Shown one piece after another: positions 1 to 8,101 of a DNA stretch of 64,000 nt; the stretch's first letter is position 1; each line of letters starts with the position of its first letter. Under the pieces are notes generated by a model. That model saw nothing but the letters and a program-made list of their open reading frames with translations. It did not search any database and had not been told where the DNA came from. Location of the stretch: assembly GCF_000474945.1 (NCBI RefSeq), contig NZ_AXDW01000004.1, positions 310,001-374,000 on the forward strand, in the 5' to 3' direction. A program made the position numbers and the translations under genes. This stretch comes from Solimonas soli DSM 21787 (lineage in GTDB: Bacteria; Pseudomonadota; Gammaproteobacteria; Nevskiales; Nevskiaceae).

Positions 1-1
1 G

Positions 2-205
2 CGCGTCGCCTTCTTCTGCTGCTGCGGACGCGACGGCGCCCACGCGCTCGGCGACATGGCGAGCCTCAGCGACTGCACGCCGGAGGCGACGCTGATGATG
101 CTCGACCGCGAGATCCAGGCCGGCGATTTCGCCAAGCTCGATGACTTCGTGGCACGCCTGCGCAAGACCGGCGCGACGGCCGCTTCAGTGGAGCGCGCAG
201 CGTAG
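2..205 (+). CDS. 3' end of an unidentified gene
   Basis: This frame is open from the window edge and ends at TAG 203-205, giving 67 residues. It contains a Cys-Cys-Cys stretch (FFCCCGRDG) and a soluble, helical-looking C-terminus (ATLMMLDREIQAGDF). Its last 21 bases overlap the 3' end of the convergent ATPase gene. I do not recognise the family from this fragment. It could be a chance open frame, but the Asp/Glu/Leu composition is more protein-like than the Arg/Ala-rich frames typical of spurious ORFs here. Confidence 0.5.
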   Translation, partial: RVAFFCCCGRDGAHALGDMASLSDCTPEATLMMLDREIQAGDFAKLDDFVARLRKTGATAASVERAA

Positions 206-2737
206 GCGCGGCGCGCGCGGCGCGATGCCGCGCTTCGCCAGGTCGAGCAACAGGAGCAGGGTGAGGCTGGCGGCGAGAACCGTCGCCAGCGCCGCCGGCG
301 GCAGCGTGCCGAGGCCGAGCAGCCGGCGCAGCGGCGCGATCAGCTGGCTCAGCGTCAGCATCAGCAGGGCGAGCGCGAGCACCCACCACAGCGTGCGATT
401 GCGCGGCCGACCCATGCCGCGCAGGCCGGCGGCGAACGAGCGGTTGACGAAGATCAGCACGACATTGCCGAGCAGCAGGCCGGTGAAGGCGAGCGTGCGC
501 TGCGCCTGCGCGTCGGCGCCGAGCCCGGCGGCGTGCAGGTAGAGCGCGCTCACCATGGCCAGCGAGGCGAAGCCCTGCAGCGCCGCCCAGGCCAGCATGC
601 GGTTGGGCAGCAGCGCTTCGCCCGCCGCGCGCGGCGGGCGGCGCATGAGGTCCGGCTCCGCGGCTTCCGCTTCGAAGGCGATCGAGCACACCGGATCGAT
701 CAGCAGTTCGAGCAGGACGATGTGCACCGGCGTCAGGATCAGCGGCCAGCCGAGCAGCAGCGGCAGCAGCGACAGTCCGGCCACCGGGATGTGCACGGCG
801 ACGATATAGACGAGCGCCTTGCGCAGGTTGTCGTTGATGCGCCGGCCCTGGCGCAGCGCCGCGACCAGCGAGCTGAAGTCGTCGTCGAGCAGCACCAGCG
901 CGGCCGCTTCGCGCGCCACGTCGCTGCCGCGGCCGCCCATGGCGACGCCGATGTGCGCGGCCCGCAGCGACGGCGCGTCGTTGACGCCGTCGCCGGTCAT
1001 CGCCACGACTTCGCCGTCGCGCTTCAGCGCCTCGACGATGCGCAGCTTCAGCTGCGGCGGGATGCGCGCGCACACGGCGGCGCCGCGCAGGCGCATGCGC
1101 ATGGCGTCGTCGTCGAGGGCCGCGAGCTCGGTGCCGAGCAGCGGCGCGGCGTCGGTCGCCAGCCCTGCCTGGCGGGCGATGGCACTCGCGGTCAGGGGAT
1201 GATCGCCGGTGACCATCACCACGCGCACGCCGGCGGCGCGGCATTCGGCGATCGACGCGACGACGCCGGGACGCAGCGGATCGGCGAAGCCGATGAGGCC
1301 GCGGTAGCGCAGCGGCGCGGCGTCGAGCGTGGCCGGCGGCGCGCGATCGGCCGGCCAGTCGCCGTCGGCGAGTGCCAGCACGCGGATGCCGCGCGCGGCC
1401 AGGTCGGCGACGCCGGCGCGCAGCGCGGCGAGCGCCGTCGCGTCGAGACCGCACAGCGCGGCGATGGTTTCCGGCGCGCCTTTCGCGGCGAAGCGCAGCG
1501 CCTGACGCCCGGCGTCGCGCCACAGCAGCGCGTAGGCCGGCAGGTCGGCGCGAAAGCCGTATTCACGGGCGATGCGCGTGACGTCCGGTGGCATCAGGCC
1601 GGCGCCGCGCGCCGCGTCGAGCAGCGCGCGATCCATCGGATCGACCGCCTCCGGCTTGCTGGCGTGCTGCGCGAGCGTCAGCATCGCCAGCCGTTCGGGC
1701 GACGCCGCATCGTCGATGCCGCCGGCCGCGCGACCGGGCGCGGCGAGGGCGACGAGCCGCATGCGGTTGCAGGTCAGCGTGCCGGTCTTGTCGGTGCACA
1801 GCACGGTGGTCGCGCCGAGCGCTTCGATCGCGCTTGCCCGTCGCGTCAGCACCTTGAGCTGCGCGAGACGCCGCGCGCCCAGTGTCTGGAACACACTGAG
1901 CACCAGCGGAAACTCCTCCGGCAGCATCGCCATGGCCAGCGCGATGCCGGCCAGCAGACCGGCCAGCCAGCCGTCGCGCCACAGGCCATGAATGAGCACA
2001 ACCAGCAGGCTGACCGCGAGGCCGACGCTGCCGACCACGCGCACCAGGCGGCGGATCTGCCGCTGCAGCGGCGAGGGCGGCTCCTCGATTGCCTGCAGCA
2101 GGCGGCCGATCTTGCCGATCTCGCTGCGCGGACCGGTCGCGCAGACGAGTCCGGTGCCGTCACCGCGCACCACCAGAGTGCCGGCATAGACCTGATCGGC
2201 CGGTGTCAGCGACGCGTCGGCATCGCGCACGGCGTCGGCCGACTTCGACGCCGGCAGCGATTCGCCGGTCAGCAGCGATTCGTCGGCCTGCAGATCGCGC
2301 GCGCCGAGCAGACGCAGGTCGGCCGGCACGCGATCGCCCTCGCTGAGCACGACGAGGTCGCCGCACACCAGGTCGCGGCCGGGGATGCGCTGCAGCCGTC
2401 CATCGCGGATCACCTGCGCGCGCGGGCTGCCCAGTTCGCGCAGCGCTTCCAGCGCGCGCTCGCCGCGCACGCTCTGCCAGATGCCGATGGCGACCGACAT
2501 GCCGGCGAAGCACAGCAGCAGCAGCGCCTCGCCGTGATCGCCGAGCGCGAGATAGATGACGCCGGCCGCCAGCAGCAGGCGGAACATCGGTTCGCGCAGC
2601 ACTTCGGCGGCGATGCGCAGGGCGCTGCGCCGCTGTCGCCGTTCGAGTTCGTTGGGTCCGTCGGCCGCCAGACGCCGTGCGGCTTCGGCGGCGCCGAGTC
2701 CGCGTCCGCGCGACGTGTCCGGCGCCGTCGTGCTCAC
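185..2737 (-). CDS. P-type cation-transporting ATPase (P2-like)
   Basis: An 850-residue integral membrane pump that couples ATP hydrolysis to cation transport. In order it shows an N-terminal cation-ATPase domain (GLGAAEAARRLAADGPNEL), the actuator motif LLTGES, the TM4 ion-site motif MLPEEFP, the phosphorylation motif DKTGTLT, the hinge GDGVNDAP and a C-terminal group of membrane helices. PEEFP in place of the PEGLP usual in Ca2+ pumps leaves the transported ion uncertain (Ca2+, Mg2+ or another). The start is GTG (2737), where homology begins; longer upstream readings are Arg/Ser-rich and run into the stress-protein gene. It lies 28 bp downstream of that gene, so the two are probably cotranscribed. 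ATPases of this type sit beside stress-protein genes in ANR regulons of pseudomonads (known); regulation here is inferred. Confidence 0.9.
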   Translation of the reverse strand: MSTTAPDTSRGRGLGAAEAARRLAADGPNELERRQRRSALRIAAEVLREPMFRLLLAAGVIYLALGDHGEALLLLCFAGMSVAIGIWQSVRGERALEALRELGSPRAQVIRDGRLQRIPGRDLVCGDLVVLSEGDRVPADLRLLGARDLQADESLLTGESLPASKSADAVRDADASLTPADQVYAGTLVVRGDGTGLVCATGPRSEIGKIGRLLQAIEEPPSPLQRQIRRLVRVVGSVGLAVSLLVVLIHGLWRDGWLAGLLAGIALAMAMLPEEFPLVLSVFQTLGARRLAQLKVLTRRASAIEALGATTVLCTDKTGTLTCNRMRLVALAAPGRAAGGIDDAASPERLAMLTLAQHASKPEAVDPMDRALLDAARGAGLMPPDVTRIAREYGFRADLPAYALLWRDAGRQALRFAAKGAPETIAALCGLDATALAALRAGVADLAARGIRVLALADGDWPADRAPPATLDAAPLRYRGLIGFADPLRPGVVASIAECRAAGVRVVMVTGDHPLTASAIARQAGLATDAAPLLGTELAALDDDAMRMRLRGAAVCARIPPQLKLRIVEALKRDGEVVAMTGDGVNDAPSLRAAHIGVAMGGRGSDVAREAAALVLLDDDFSSLVAALRQGRRINDNLRKALVYIVAVHIPVAGLSLLPLLLGWPLILTPVHIVLLELLIDPVCSIAFEAEAAEPDLMRRPPRAAGEALLPNRMLAWAALQGFASLAMVSALYLHAAGLGADAQAQRTLAFTGLLLGNVVLIFVNRSFAAGLRGMGRPRNRTLWWVLALALLMLTLSQLIAPLRRLLGLGTLPPAALATVLAASLTLLLLLDLAKRGIAPRAPRLRCALH

Positions 2738-2765
2738 CGTGGCGCCGCGCGCCGGCGCGTGCCGC

Positions 2766-3737
2766 TCACGCGGCGCGCGTCCATGGCGTGTCGCCGCCGG
2801 GCGGCGCCGGCGGCGTCGCGATGCGTGCGGCCAGCGTCTTCGCCGCACCGTCGGACTTGACGACCAGCACGCTGCACGGCAGCGCGTCGAGCAGGCGTGC
2901 CGTGGTGCCGCCGATGACGATGCGTCCGGGCCGGCGGCGATAGCTCGCGCCGAGCACCAGCAGCTCGGCGCCGATCTCGGCGGCGAAGTGGGCGAGCGCC
3001 GGCGCCGTCGGCCCGACCAGGAAATGCCGCTGCGCGGCGGGCAGGCCGTGGCGCGCGGCGAAGGCGGCGAAGGCTTCTTCGTGCGTGCGCCGCATGGCTT
3101 CGTAGATGCCCGGCGGCAGCAGGGCATCCGCGGCCGGCGCCGCCGACGGCGCCATCGCGTCGAACACGTGGGCCAGCTGCAGCTCGGCGCCGTCGATGGC
3201 GGCGAGCAGGGCGGCCTGCCGCAGCAGCTTGTCGTTGAGTCCGTCGCCGGCGAGGACGTCGGCGGCGACGACGATGCGGCGCGGCGGCTGACATTCGTCG
3301 CGAACCAGCATCACCGGCACCGGGCATTCGCGCATCAGCTGCCAGTCGAGCGCGCTCATCAGCGGTCGCGGCAGGCCGGGCGCCTGCTCGACATCCTTGA
3401 CCACCAGATCGGCGGCGCAGGCGCCGACCTGCGCGAGGATCGCCTCGGCGGCGTGCGCACTCCACACCGCCTCGGTCGTCACCTGCAGACCTTGCGCGCG
3501 CAGGGCCTCGGCCTGCTCGGCCAGCCAGGCGTTGCGCTGCCGCAGGAAGATCTCGCGCATGCTGCGCATGTCCTCGGCGCGCAGGCGGGCGACGACGTCG
3601 AGCGTGGCGCGATGGTCGAAGACGACCAGGTGCAGCGCGGCGCCGCTGCGGCGGGCGAGCCGCACGGCGCGCTCCAGCGCCGGCGCATGATGCAGGTCCG
3701 GCTTGGCGATCAGAAGAATGCGGGCGTAGGCGTTCAT
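2766..3737 (-). CDS. Universal stress protein, tandem UspA domains
   Basis: A 323-residue cytoplasmic protein with two UspA folds, like UspE. The N-terminal domain begins ARILLIAKPD. The C-terminal domain contains a nucleotide-binding-type loop (LVLGASYRRRPGRIVIGGTT) and ends with the usual beta strand SVLVVKSD. The start is ATG 3737; the frame stays open upstream but is unlike the family. It is divergent from the hibernation-factor gene at 3914, and the intergenic region contains an FNR-like palindrome about 100 bp upstream of this start. Such proteins help survival of energy or oxygen limitation; the specific role here is inferred. Confidence 0.88.
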   Translation of the reverse strand: MNAYARILLIAKPDLHHAPALERAVRLARRSGAALHLVVFDHRATLDVVARLRAEDMRSMREIFLRQRNAWLAEQAEALRAQGLQVTTEAVWSAHAAEAILAQVGACAADLVVKDVEQAPGLPRPLMSALDWQLMRECPVPVMLVRDECQPPRRIVVAADVLAGDGLNDKLLRQAALLAAIDGAELQLAHVFDAMAPSAAPAADALLPPGIYEAMRRTHEEAFAAFAARHGLPAAQRHFLVGPTAPALAHFAAEIGAELLVLGASYRRRPGRIVIGGTTARLLDALPCSVLVVKSDGAAKTLAARIATPPAPPGGDTPWTRAA

Positions 3738-3831
3738 TGCGTATCGGACTGGCGGGCGCACGAAAGCGAACCAGCCGCAGCGCGCCGCGGCATGGCGGTT
3801 CTCATCTCGCCACAGGCCGGCCGGGGCGGCC

Positions 3832-3845
3832 TTGACCTGCATCAA
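3832..3845. promoter_or_regulatory. FNR/ANR-like binding site
   Basis: The sequence TTGACCTGCATCAA matches the FNR/ANR consensus TTGAT-N4-ATCAA with one change. It lies between the divergent stress-protein (start 3737) and hibernation-factor (start 3914) genes. Its centre is about 75 bp before the latter start, compatible with an activator site near -41.5 of a promoter. No strong -10 box is evident. Confidence 0.6.
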
Positions 3846-3913
3846 TGCGCCCGGCGACCGGCGCCGCGAGCCTAGAGACAGCCGACCCATCTCCATCGCC
3901 GGGCCTCCCGAAC

Positions 3914-4258
3914 ATGAGCATTCCCCTCAGCATCGAATTCCGTCATCTCGAACGCAGCGCGGCGCTCGAACAGCTGGCGCGCGAGCACTTCGCCGCGATC
4001 GCCGAGCGCTATGGCGACGTCCTGCGCGGCCGGGTGGTGATCGACATTCCGCAGCACCGCCAGCACGCCGGCAAACCGCTGACGGTCGGCATCCACATCG
4101 CGCGCCGCGGCGGCGGTCTCGACGCGTTGCACGAAGGCACGCAGGGCGCGGCGTATGCGACCGTGCGCGACGCTTTCGACGCGCTGCGGCGCCAGCTCGA
4201 CGACGACACGCGCATCCGCCGCGGCGACGTCAAACACCACGCCGAAGACGCGCTCTAG
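3914..4258 (+). CDS. Ribosome hibernation promoting factor-like protein
   Basis: A 114-residue protein of the S30AE/HPF (YfiA/RaiA) family, which binds the 30S decoding centre and silences ribosomes in stationary or starved cells. It starts with the strand PLSIEFRHLERS, continues with a helix (LEQLAREHFAAIAERYGD) and the second half of the fold (VGIHIARRGG...), and ends in a helix RDAFDALRRQLDDD. Length and layout fit short HPF. It precedes a stress-protein gene by 17 bp and lies downstream of an FNR-like box, so it is probably induced under low oxygen together with its neighbours (inference). Confidence 0.8.
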   Translation: MSIPLSIEFRHLERSAALEQLAREHFAAIAERYGDVLRGRVVIDIPQHRQHAGKPLTVGIHIARRGGGLDALHEGTQGAAYATVRDAFDALRRQLDDDTRIRRGDVKHHAEDAL

Positions 4259-4275
4259 GATTTCGCCGCCGCCGC

Positions 4276-5116
4276 ATGAACGCGCAGCCTTACCGGCGGA
4301 TCGTCTGTCTCGCCGAGCCGGCGTCGCCGGCCGCCGGCGTGCATCAGGCGGCGCTGCTGGCGATCGCCGGCGGCTGCCCGCTGCGGCTGCTGCGCATCGA
4401 ACGCTCGCGGCCGATCGATTTCGCCGCGCGTCTGTTCTCGCGCGCCGCGCGCGCCGCGCGCGATAGCTGGCTGACGCAGGCGCGCGGTTCGCTCGAAACC
4501 ATCGCCGGCCGCGAGCGGCGCAACGGTGCGCTGGTCGACGTCGAGGTCCTCTGGGGACGCGGCGGCCTGCGCGCCTGGTGCGCGGCGCTGCGCGCCGGCC
4601 AGGCCGATCTCGTGGTGCGCGAAGCCGGCGCCCTCGGCCGCGGACGATTCCGGCTCGCGCGCGGCGCTGCGCCTGGCGCGCGCCGGCGGCGTGCCGGTCT
4701 ATCTGCCCGACGAAGGTGTGCGCCGTCTGCCGCGGCGCCTGATCGCGCTGCTGCCGGCCGGCGATGCATCGCCGGCCGTCGTCGCCGGCGGTCGGCTGAT
4801 GATGGACGCGCGCTGCTTCGCCGAGCTTTGCGGCGCCGAGCTGCACGTCGCGCTGATCGGCACGGATCATGACACTCACTCGCAGAGCCGCGCGCTGCTC
4901 GCGGCCAGCGCCAGCGCCGGCAAGGTGGCGCGGCAGCACTGCCATCACCGTGATGGCGACTGCGCGACCGCTCTCGACGCGCTCTGCCGGTCCCTGCCGG
5001 GCAGCGCGTTCGCCGTCGCCGCGACGGCGCCGGCCGCGCTGCTCGAGGCGGCCGCGGCACAGCCGCATGGCCTGCTGCTGGTCCCCGCCACGTCCGGCCT
5101 GTCGGGAAAAACCTGA
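4276..5116 (+). pseudogene. Universal stress protein gene with a frameshift
   Basis: Reading from ATG 4276 gives a UspA-like start (MNAQPYRRIVCLAEPASPAAG) and remains protein-like up to about 4650 (QADLVVREAGALGRGR). It then turns into Arg-rich nonsense. The frame one base over takes up the fold (LRLARAGGVPVYLPDEG) and runs to TGA 5114-5116. The two halves together give about 280 residues, the size of the neighbouring tandem Usp proteins. The shift lies within roughly 4640-4670, with no homopolymer to explain it. It may be a true mutation, a sequencing error or, least likely, a programmed shift. It is 17 bp after the HPF gene. Confidence 0.7.
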
Positions 5117-5125
5117 GCGGACGGC

Positions 5126-5139
5126 TTGACCCAGGTCAA
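5126..5139. promoter_or_regulatory. FNR/ANR-like binding site (perfect palindrome)
   Basis: TTGACCCAGGTCAA is a perfect TTGAC-N4-GTCAA inverted repeat. Its centre is 66 bp before the ATG of the stress-protein gene at 5199, good spacing for a class II activator site with a start near 5174. It is the second such site in 1.3 kb, and both precede stress genes, which strengthens each. Confidence 0.62.
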
Positions 5140-5198
5140 GGCGGCAGGCCGCCGCGCCTGTTCAACTGTCCTGCAACGAGACAAGGCAAAGAGGCCCC

Positions 5199-6191
5199 AT
5201 GTCGAAAATCGCGCGCGTCCTGGTCATCGTCGAGCACGTCGACGTGCAGACGGCCGCGTTGCGCCGCGCGGTGCAGCTCGCGCGTCGTGCCGGCGCGCAG
5301 CTGTATCTGCTGCAGTGCGTGTTCGAACCGGTGGTCGAGGTGGCGCGCGTCAACGCCGGCAGCGAGGTCTACCGTCTGGCCAGGGCGCAGCTCGTCGAGC
5401 GGTATCGGCGCGCGCTCGATGCGCAGGCGGCGGCGCTCCGCGAGTCGGGCATGGTCGTCGAAGCCGAAGTGCTGTGGACCGCCGAGCCGCACGATGCCGT
5501 GCTGGTGCGCGCGCTCGAGCTCGAGCCGGATTTCGTCATCAAGGATCTGCGGCCGGCGCGGCGCGGCGCCCGGCGTGCGCCGACGAGTGCGCTGGACGGG
5601 CGGCTGGCGCGCACCTGCCCGGTGCCGCTGATGTTCGTGCGCCCCGATACGCCGCTCCTGCCGCGCCACATCGCGCTGGCCGTGGACCCCGGCCTCGATG
5701 CCGACGACGTCACGCATCCGCTCAACGAAGCGCTGGCTGCCACCGCGCTGCGCGTGGCGACGCTCGCCGACGCCGATCTGCGCCTGGTGCATGCCTTTCC
5801 GTTCCGTCGCCCGGTGCTGGCGGTGCGCGCTTCGGTCGACCTGCGGCGCCTGTACAACGACGTGCGTGCGAGCACCTACGACAAGTTCGGCCGCTACGCC
5901 GACGCACATGCGATTCCCGCCGACCGTCGCCACTGGCTCGACGCCGGCGAGCCGGCGCCGGCGATCGTGCAGTTCGCGGCCGCGCACGAGATCGACCTGC
6001 TGGTCATCGGTTCGACCTATCACTCGATTCTCAGCCGGCTGCTGCTCGGCAGCGTCTCCGAGGCGGTGCTTGCCCGCGCCGCCTGCGACGTGCTGCTCGT
6101 CAAGCCGGCCGATTTCACCGCGCAGCTGCAGCGGCATTATGACTTCGCCGCCTTGCGCGAACGCTACGCGCCGGCGCAGGCGGCCGCGTGA
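5199..6191 (+). CDS. Universal stress protein, tandem UspA domains
   Basis: A 330-residue UspE-like protein. The first domain begins ARVLVIVEHVDVQTAALRRA. The second ends with the conserved loop VIGSTYHSILSRLLLGSVSE followed by CDVLLVKPADF. ATG 5199 is preceded by an AAGAGG ribosome site. It resembles the protein at 2766-3737 and probably arose from it by duplication. The FNR-like palindrome upstream suggests its own low-oxygen promoter. Ligand binding (ATP or AMP) is expected from the family but cannot be settled from sequence. Confidence 0.88.
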   Translation: MSKIARVLVIVEHVDVQTAALRRAVQLARRAGAQLYLLQCVFEPVVEVARVNAGSEVYRLARAQLVERYRRALDAQAAALRESGMVVEAEVLWTAEPHDAVLVRALELEPDFVIKDLRPARRGARRAPTSALDGRLARTCPVPLMFVRPDTPLLPRHIALAVDPGLDADDVTHPLNEALAATALRVATLADADLRLVHAFPFRRPVLAVRASVDLRRLYNDVRASTYDKFGRYADAHAIPADRRHWLDAGEPAPAIVQFAAAHEIDLLVIGSTYHSILSRLLLGSVSEAVLARAACDVLLVKPADFTAQLQRHYDFAALRERYAPAQAAA

Positions 6192-6309
6192 GCGGCGTAG
6201 CCGGGACACGCCGCGATGCGGGGGTATTCAGGGTGTCGGTCGTGCCGCACAGTGCGGCCGTCCGGCAGGCAAGGCGGCGCGGTGCAGGCGATGGACTTCG
6301 GGGGTAGGT

Positions 6310-7296
6310 ATGACGACGGCAATCGGTCCCAGCAGTAATCGGCTGCTCGCGCAACTGTTGCGGGCAATCGGCGTCGCCACGCTGGCGCCGCAGCTGACCA
6401 AGGTGAAGCTCAAGGCCGGGCAGGTGCTGCACGAGGCGGGCGTCACCATCTCCTACGTCTACTTTCCGGTCGACGCGCTGGTCTCGCTGCTGCAGGTCAT
6501 GGCCAACGGCGCGGCGACCGAGATGGCGATCGTCGGCTGCGACGGCATGATCGGCTCGGAACTCATGCTCGGCGTCGACCGCACCACCAGCCGCGCCGTC
6601 GTGCACTGCGAAGGCCACGCCTACCGCCTGTCGATCGAAGTCTTCATGCAGGCGCTGCAGCGTTCGCCGACGGCGCAGCGCATGGTGCTGGCCAGCGCGC
6701 GGGCGCTGATGGTGCAGACGGCGCAGACCGTGGCCTGCAACCGCCATCACTCGCTCAACCAGCAGCTCTGCCGCTGGCTGCTGCTCGGCGTCGACCGGAT
6801 GCCGGGCAACGAGCTGCGCGTCACCCACGAGAATCTCGGCCATGCGCTCGGCGTCCGCCGCGAAAGCGTGACGCTGGCCGCCAGCAAGCTGCGCGAGGCG
6901 GGCGCCATCCAGTACAGCCGCGGCCTGGTGCGCATCCTCGACCGTCGCGCGCTCGAGAACGAGGCCTGCGAGTGCTACCGCATCGTCACCAGCGAGTGCG
7001 AGCGCCTGCGCAGCGCCGCCGAGAACAGCGACGCTCTCCCATCCGTGTTGCAGCGTACGGACGGCGCGTCCGCATTGCCGGACATTGCGGCTCACCGCTC
7101 CGAGCCGACACACGATGCGCCACGCTCCACCAACGACCGCCGCCGCGGCGACCGGCGCAGCCCGACCGATCGCCGTGTCCGGCAGGTCGCCGTCGCTTTC
7201 GCCGACCGACGCGTCAGCGGCGAACGGCGTGGCGGAGCCGCGTCCGAACGGACCGGATCTGCGGAAAAACCGCCTGCTCGCGGACTTGCCGGATGA
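6310..7296 (+). CDS. Crp/Fnr-family regulator with an Arg/Asp-rich tail
   Basis: A 328-residue DNA-binding regulator. Residues about 10-140 form a cNMP-type beta-roll (GQVLHEAGVTISYVYFPVDALVSLL). Residues about 165-235 hold a Crp-type winged helix (VTHENLGHALGVRRESVTLAA) followed by a CECYR motif. The N-terminal Cys cluster of FNR is absent, so it is not a classical Fe-S oxygen sensor. After residue 245 comes a low-complexity tail with repeated DRR units (NDRRRGDRRSPTDRR). That tail reads over the start of the next regulator gene, an overlap of up to about 180 bp. ATG 6310 follows GGGGTAGGT. Its target genes are unknown; the adjacent stress genes and megasynthase are candidates. Confidence 0.82.
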   Translation: MTTAIGPSSNRLLAQLLRAIGVATLAPQLTKVKLKAGQVLHEAGVTISYVYFPVDALVSLLQVMANGAATEMAIVGCDGMIGSELMLGVDRTTSRAVVHCEGHAYRLSIEVFMQALQRSPTAQRMVLASARALMVQTAQTVACNRHHSLNQQLCRWLLLGVDRMPGNELRVTHENLGHALGVRRESVTLAASKLREAGAIQYSRGLVRILDRRALENEACECYRIVTSECERLRSAAENSDALPSVLQRTDGASALPDIAAHRSEPTHDAPRSTNDRRRGDRRSPTDRRVRQVAVAFADRRVSGERRGGAASERTGSAEKPPARGLAG

Positions 7297-7969
7297 GGAA
7301 GCGCGTCGGCTCGGCGCGCTGATCGAACCGCTGGTGCTGCGCGCCGGCACGCAGCTGTGCGGCGACGGCAGCGTCTTCGAGTACGTCCATCTGCCGGCCG
7401 GCGCCGTCCTCGGCCTGCTGGCGCCGGGCGGCGTCAGCGCCGTGCAGGTCGCCCTGGTCGGCGACGAGGGCATGTTCGGCGCGCCGCTGTTCACCGATCT
7501 GCCGCTTGCGCCGCTCGGCGCCGTGGTGCGGCAGAGCGGCGCGAGCTACCGGGTGTCGGCGCGCGAGCTGCGCCGCCTGCTCGGCGACAGCAGCTTCCTG
7601 CGCCGCCGCTTCAGCCGCTATCTCTACGTGCTGATGACGCAGATCGCGCAGGTGGTCGCCTGCACCAGCGTGCACAGCGTCGAGGAACGGCTGGCGCGCT
7701 GGCTGCTGGCGACGCACGACCGTTGCACCGGCGACATCTTCCGCCTCAAGCACCAGACGCTCGCCGACATGCTCGGCGTGCAGCGCACCGGCATCTCGCT
7801 GGCGGCGGCGCGTCTGCGCGATCGCGGCCTGATCCGCTACAGCCGCGGCGTCGTGCAGATCGTCGATCGCGCCGGCCTCGAAGCGCGCGCCTGCGCCTGC
7901 TACCGCTGGTCGCGCGAACTGCACGATCGCACGCTGGCGATGCCGTCAGCGACGGAGGCCATGTTCTAG
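7229..7969 (+). CDS. Crp/Fnr-family regulator
   Basis: A second regulator of the same subgroup. It has a beta-roll (LRAGTQLCGDGSVFEYVHLPAG), a Crp-type helix-turn-helix (LADMLGVQRTGISLAAARLRD) and the matching ending YSRGVVQIVDRAGLEARACACYRW. The start is uncertain. GTG 7229 gives 246 residues, typical of the family. ATG 7115 or TTG 7085 would add a Pro/Ala-rich extension inside the preceding gene. No convincing ribosome site distinguishes them. The C-terminal half clearly parallels that of the upstream regulator, so the pair is a tandem duplication. It lacks FNR cluster cysteines. It ends 132 bp before the megasynthase gene. Confidence 0.8.
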   Translation: MAEPRPNGPDLRKNRLLADLPDEEARRLGALIEPLVLRAGTQLCGDGSVFEYVHLPAGAVLGLLAPGGVSAVQVALVGDEGMFGAPLFTDLPLAPLGAVVRQSGASYRVSARELRRLLGDSSFLRRRFSRYLYVLMTQIAQVVACTSVHSVEERLARWLLATHDRCTGDIFRLKHQTLADMLGVQRTGISLAAARLRDRGLIRYSRGVVQIVDRAGLEARACACYRWSRELHDRTLAMPSATEAMF

Positions 7970-8101
7970 GGCCTGTCGGTCCGGGATCGGTTCAGGCCCC
8001 GGCGCGGGCGGTGCGTCCGCGCCATCGGTGTGGCGTCGAACAGACGGCAGCGGCCGTGGCGGCGAGCATCACATGCATCGAAGCGCAACACGGGCAGGGA
8101 C

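Noticed and set aside
533-2860. Long plus-strand open frame opposite the P-type ATPase
   Set aside because: Low-complexity Arg/Gln/Ala composition and antisense to a gene with all expected motifs.
8030-8101. Earlier GTG start of the megasynthase
   Set aside because: Adds 24 Arg/Ser-rich residues without a ribosome site; ATG 8102 has GGCAGGGA and begins just before the ketosynthase.
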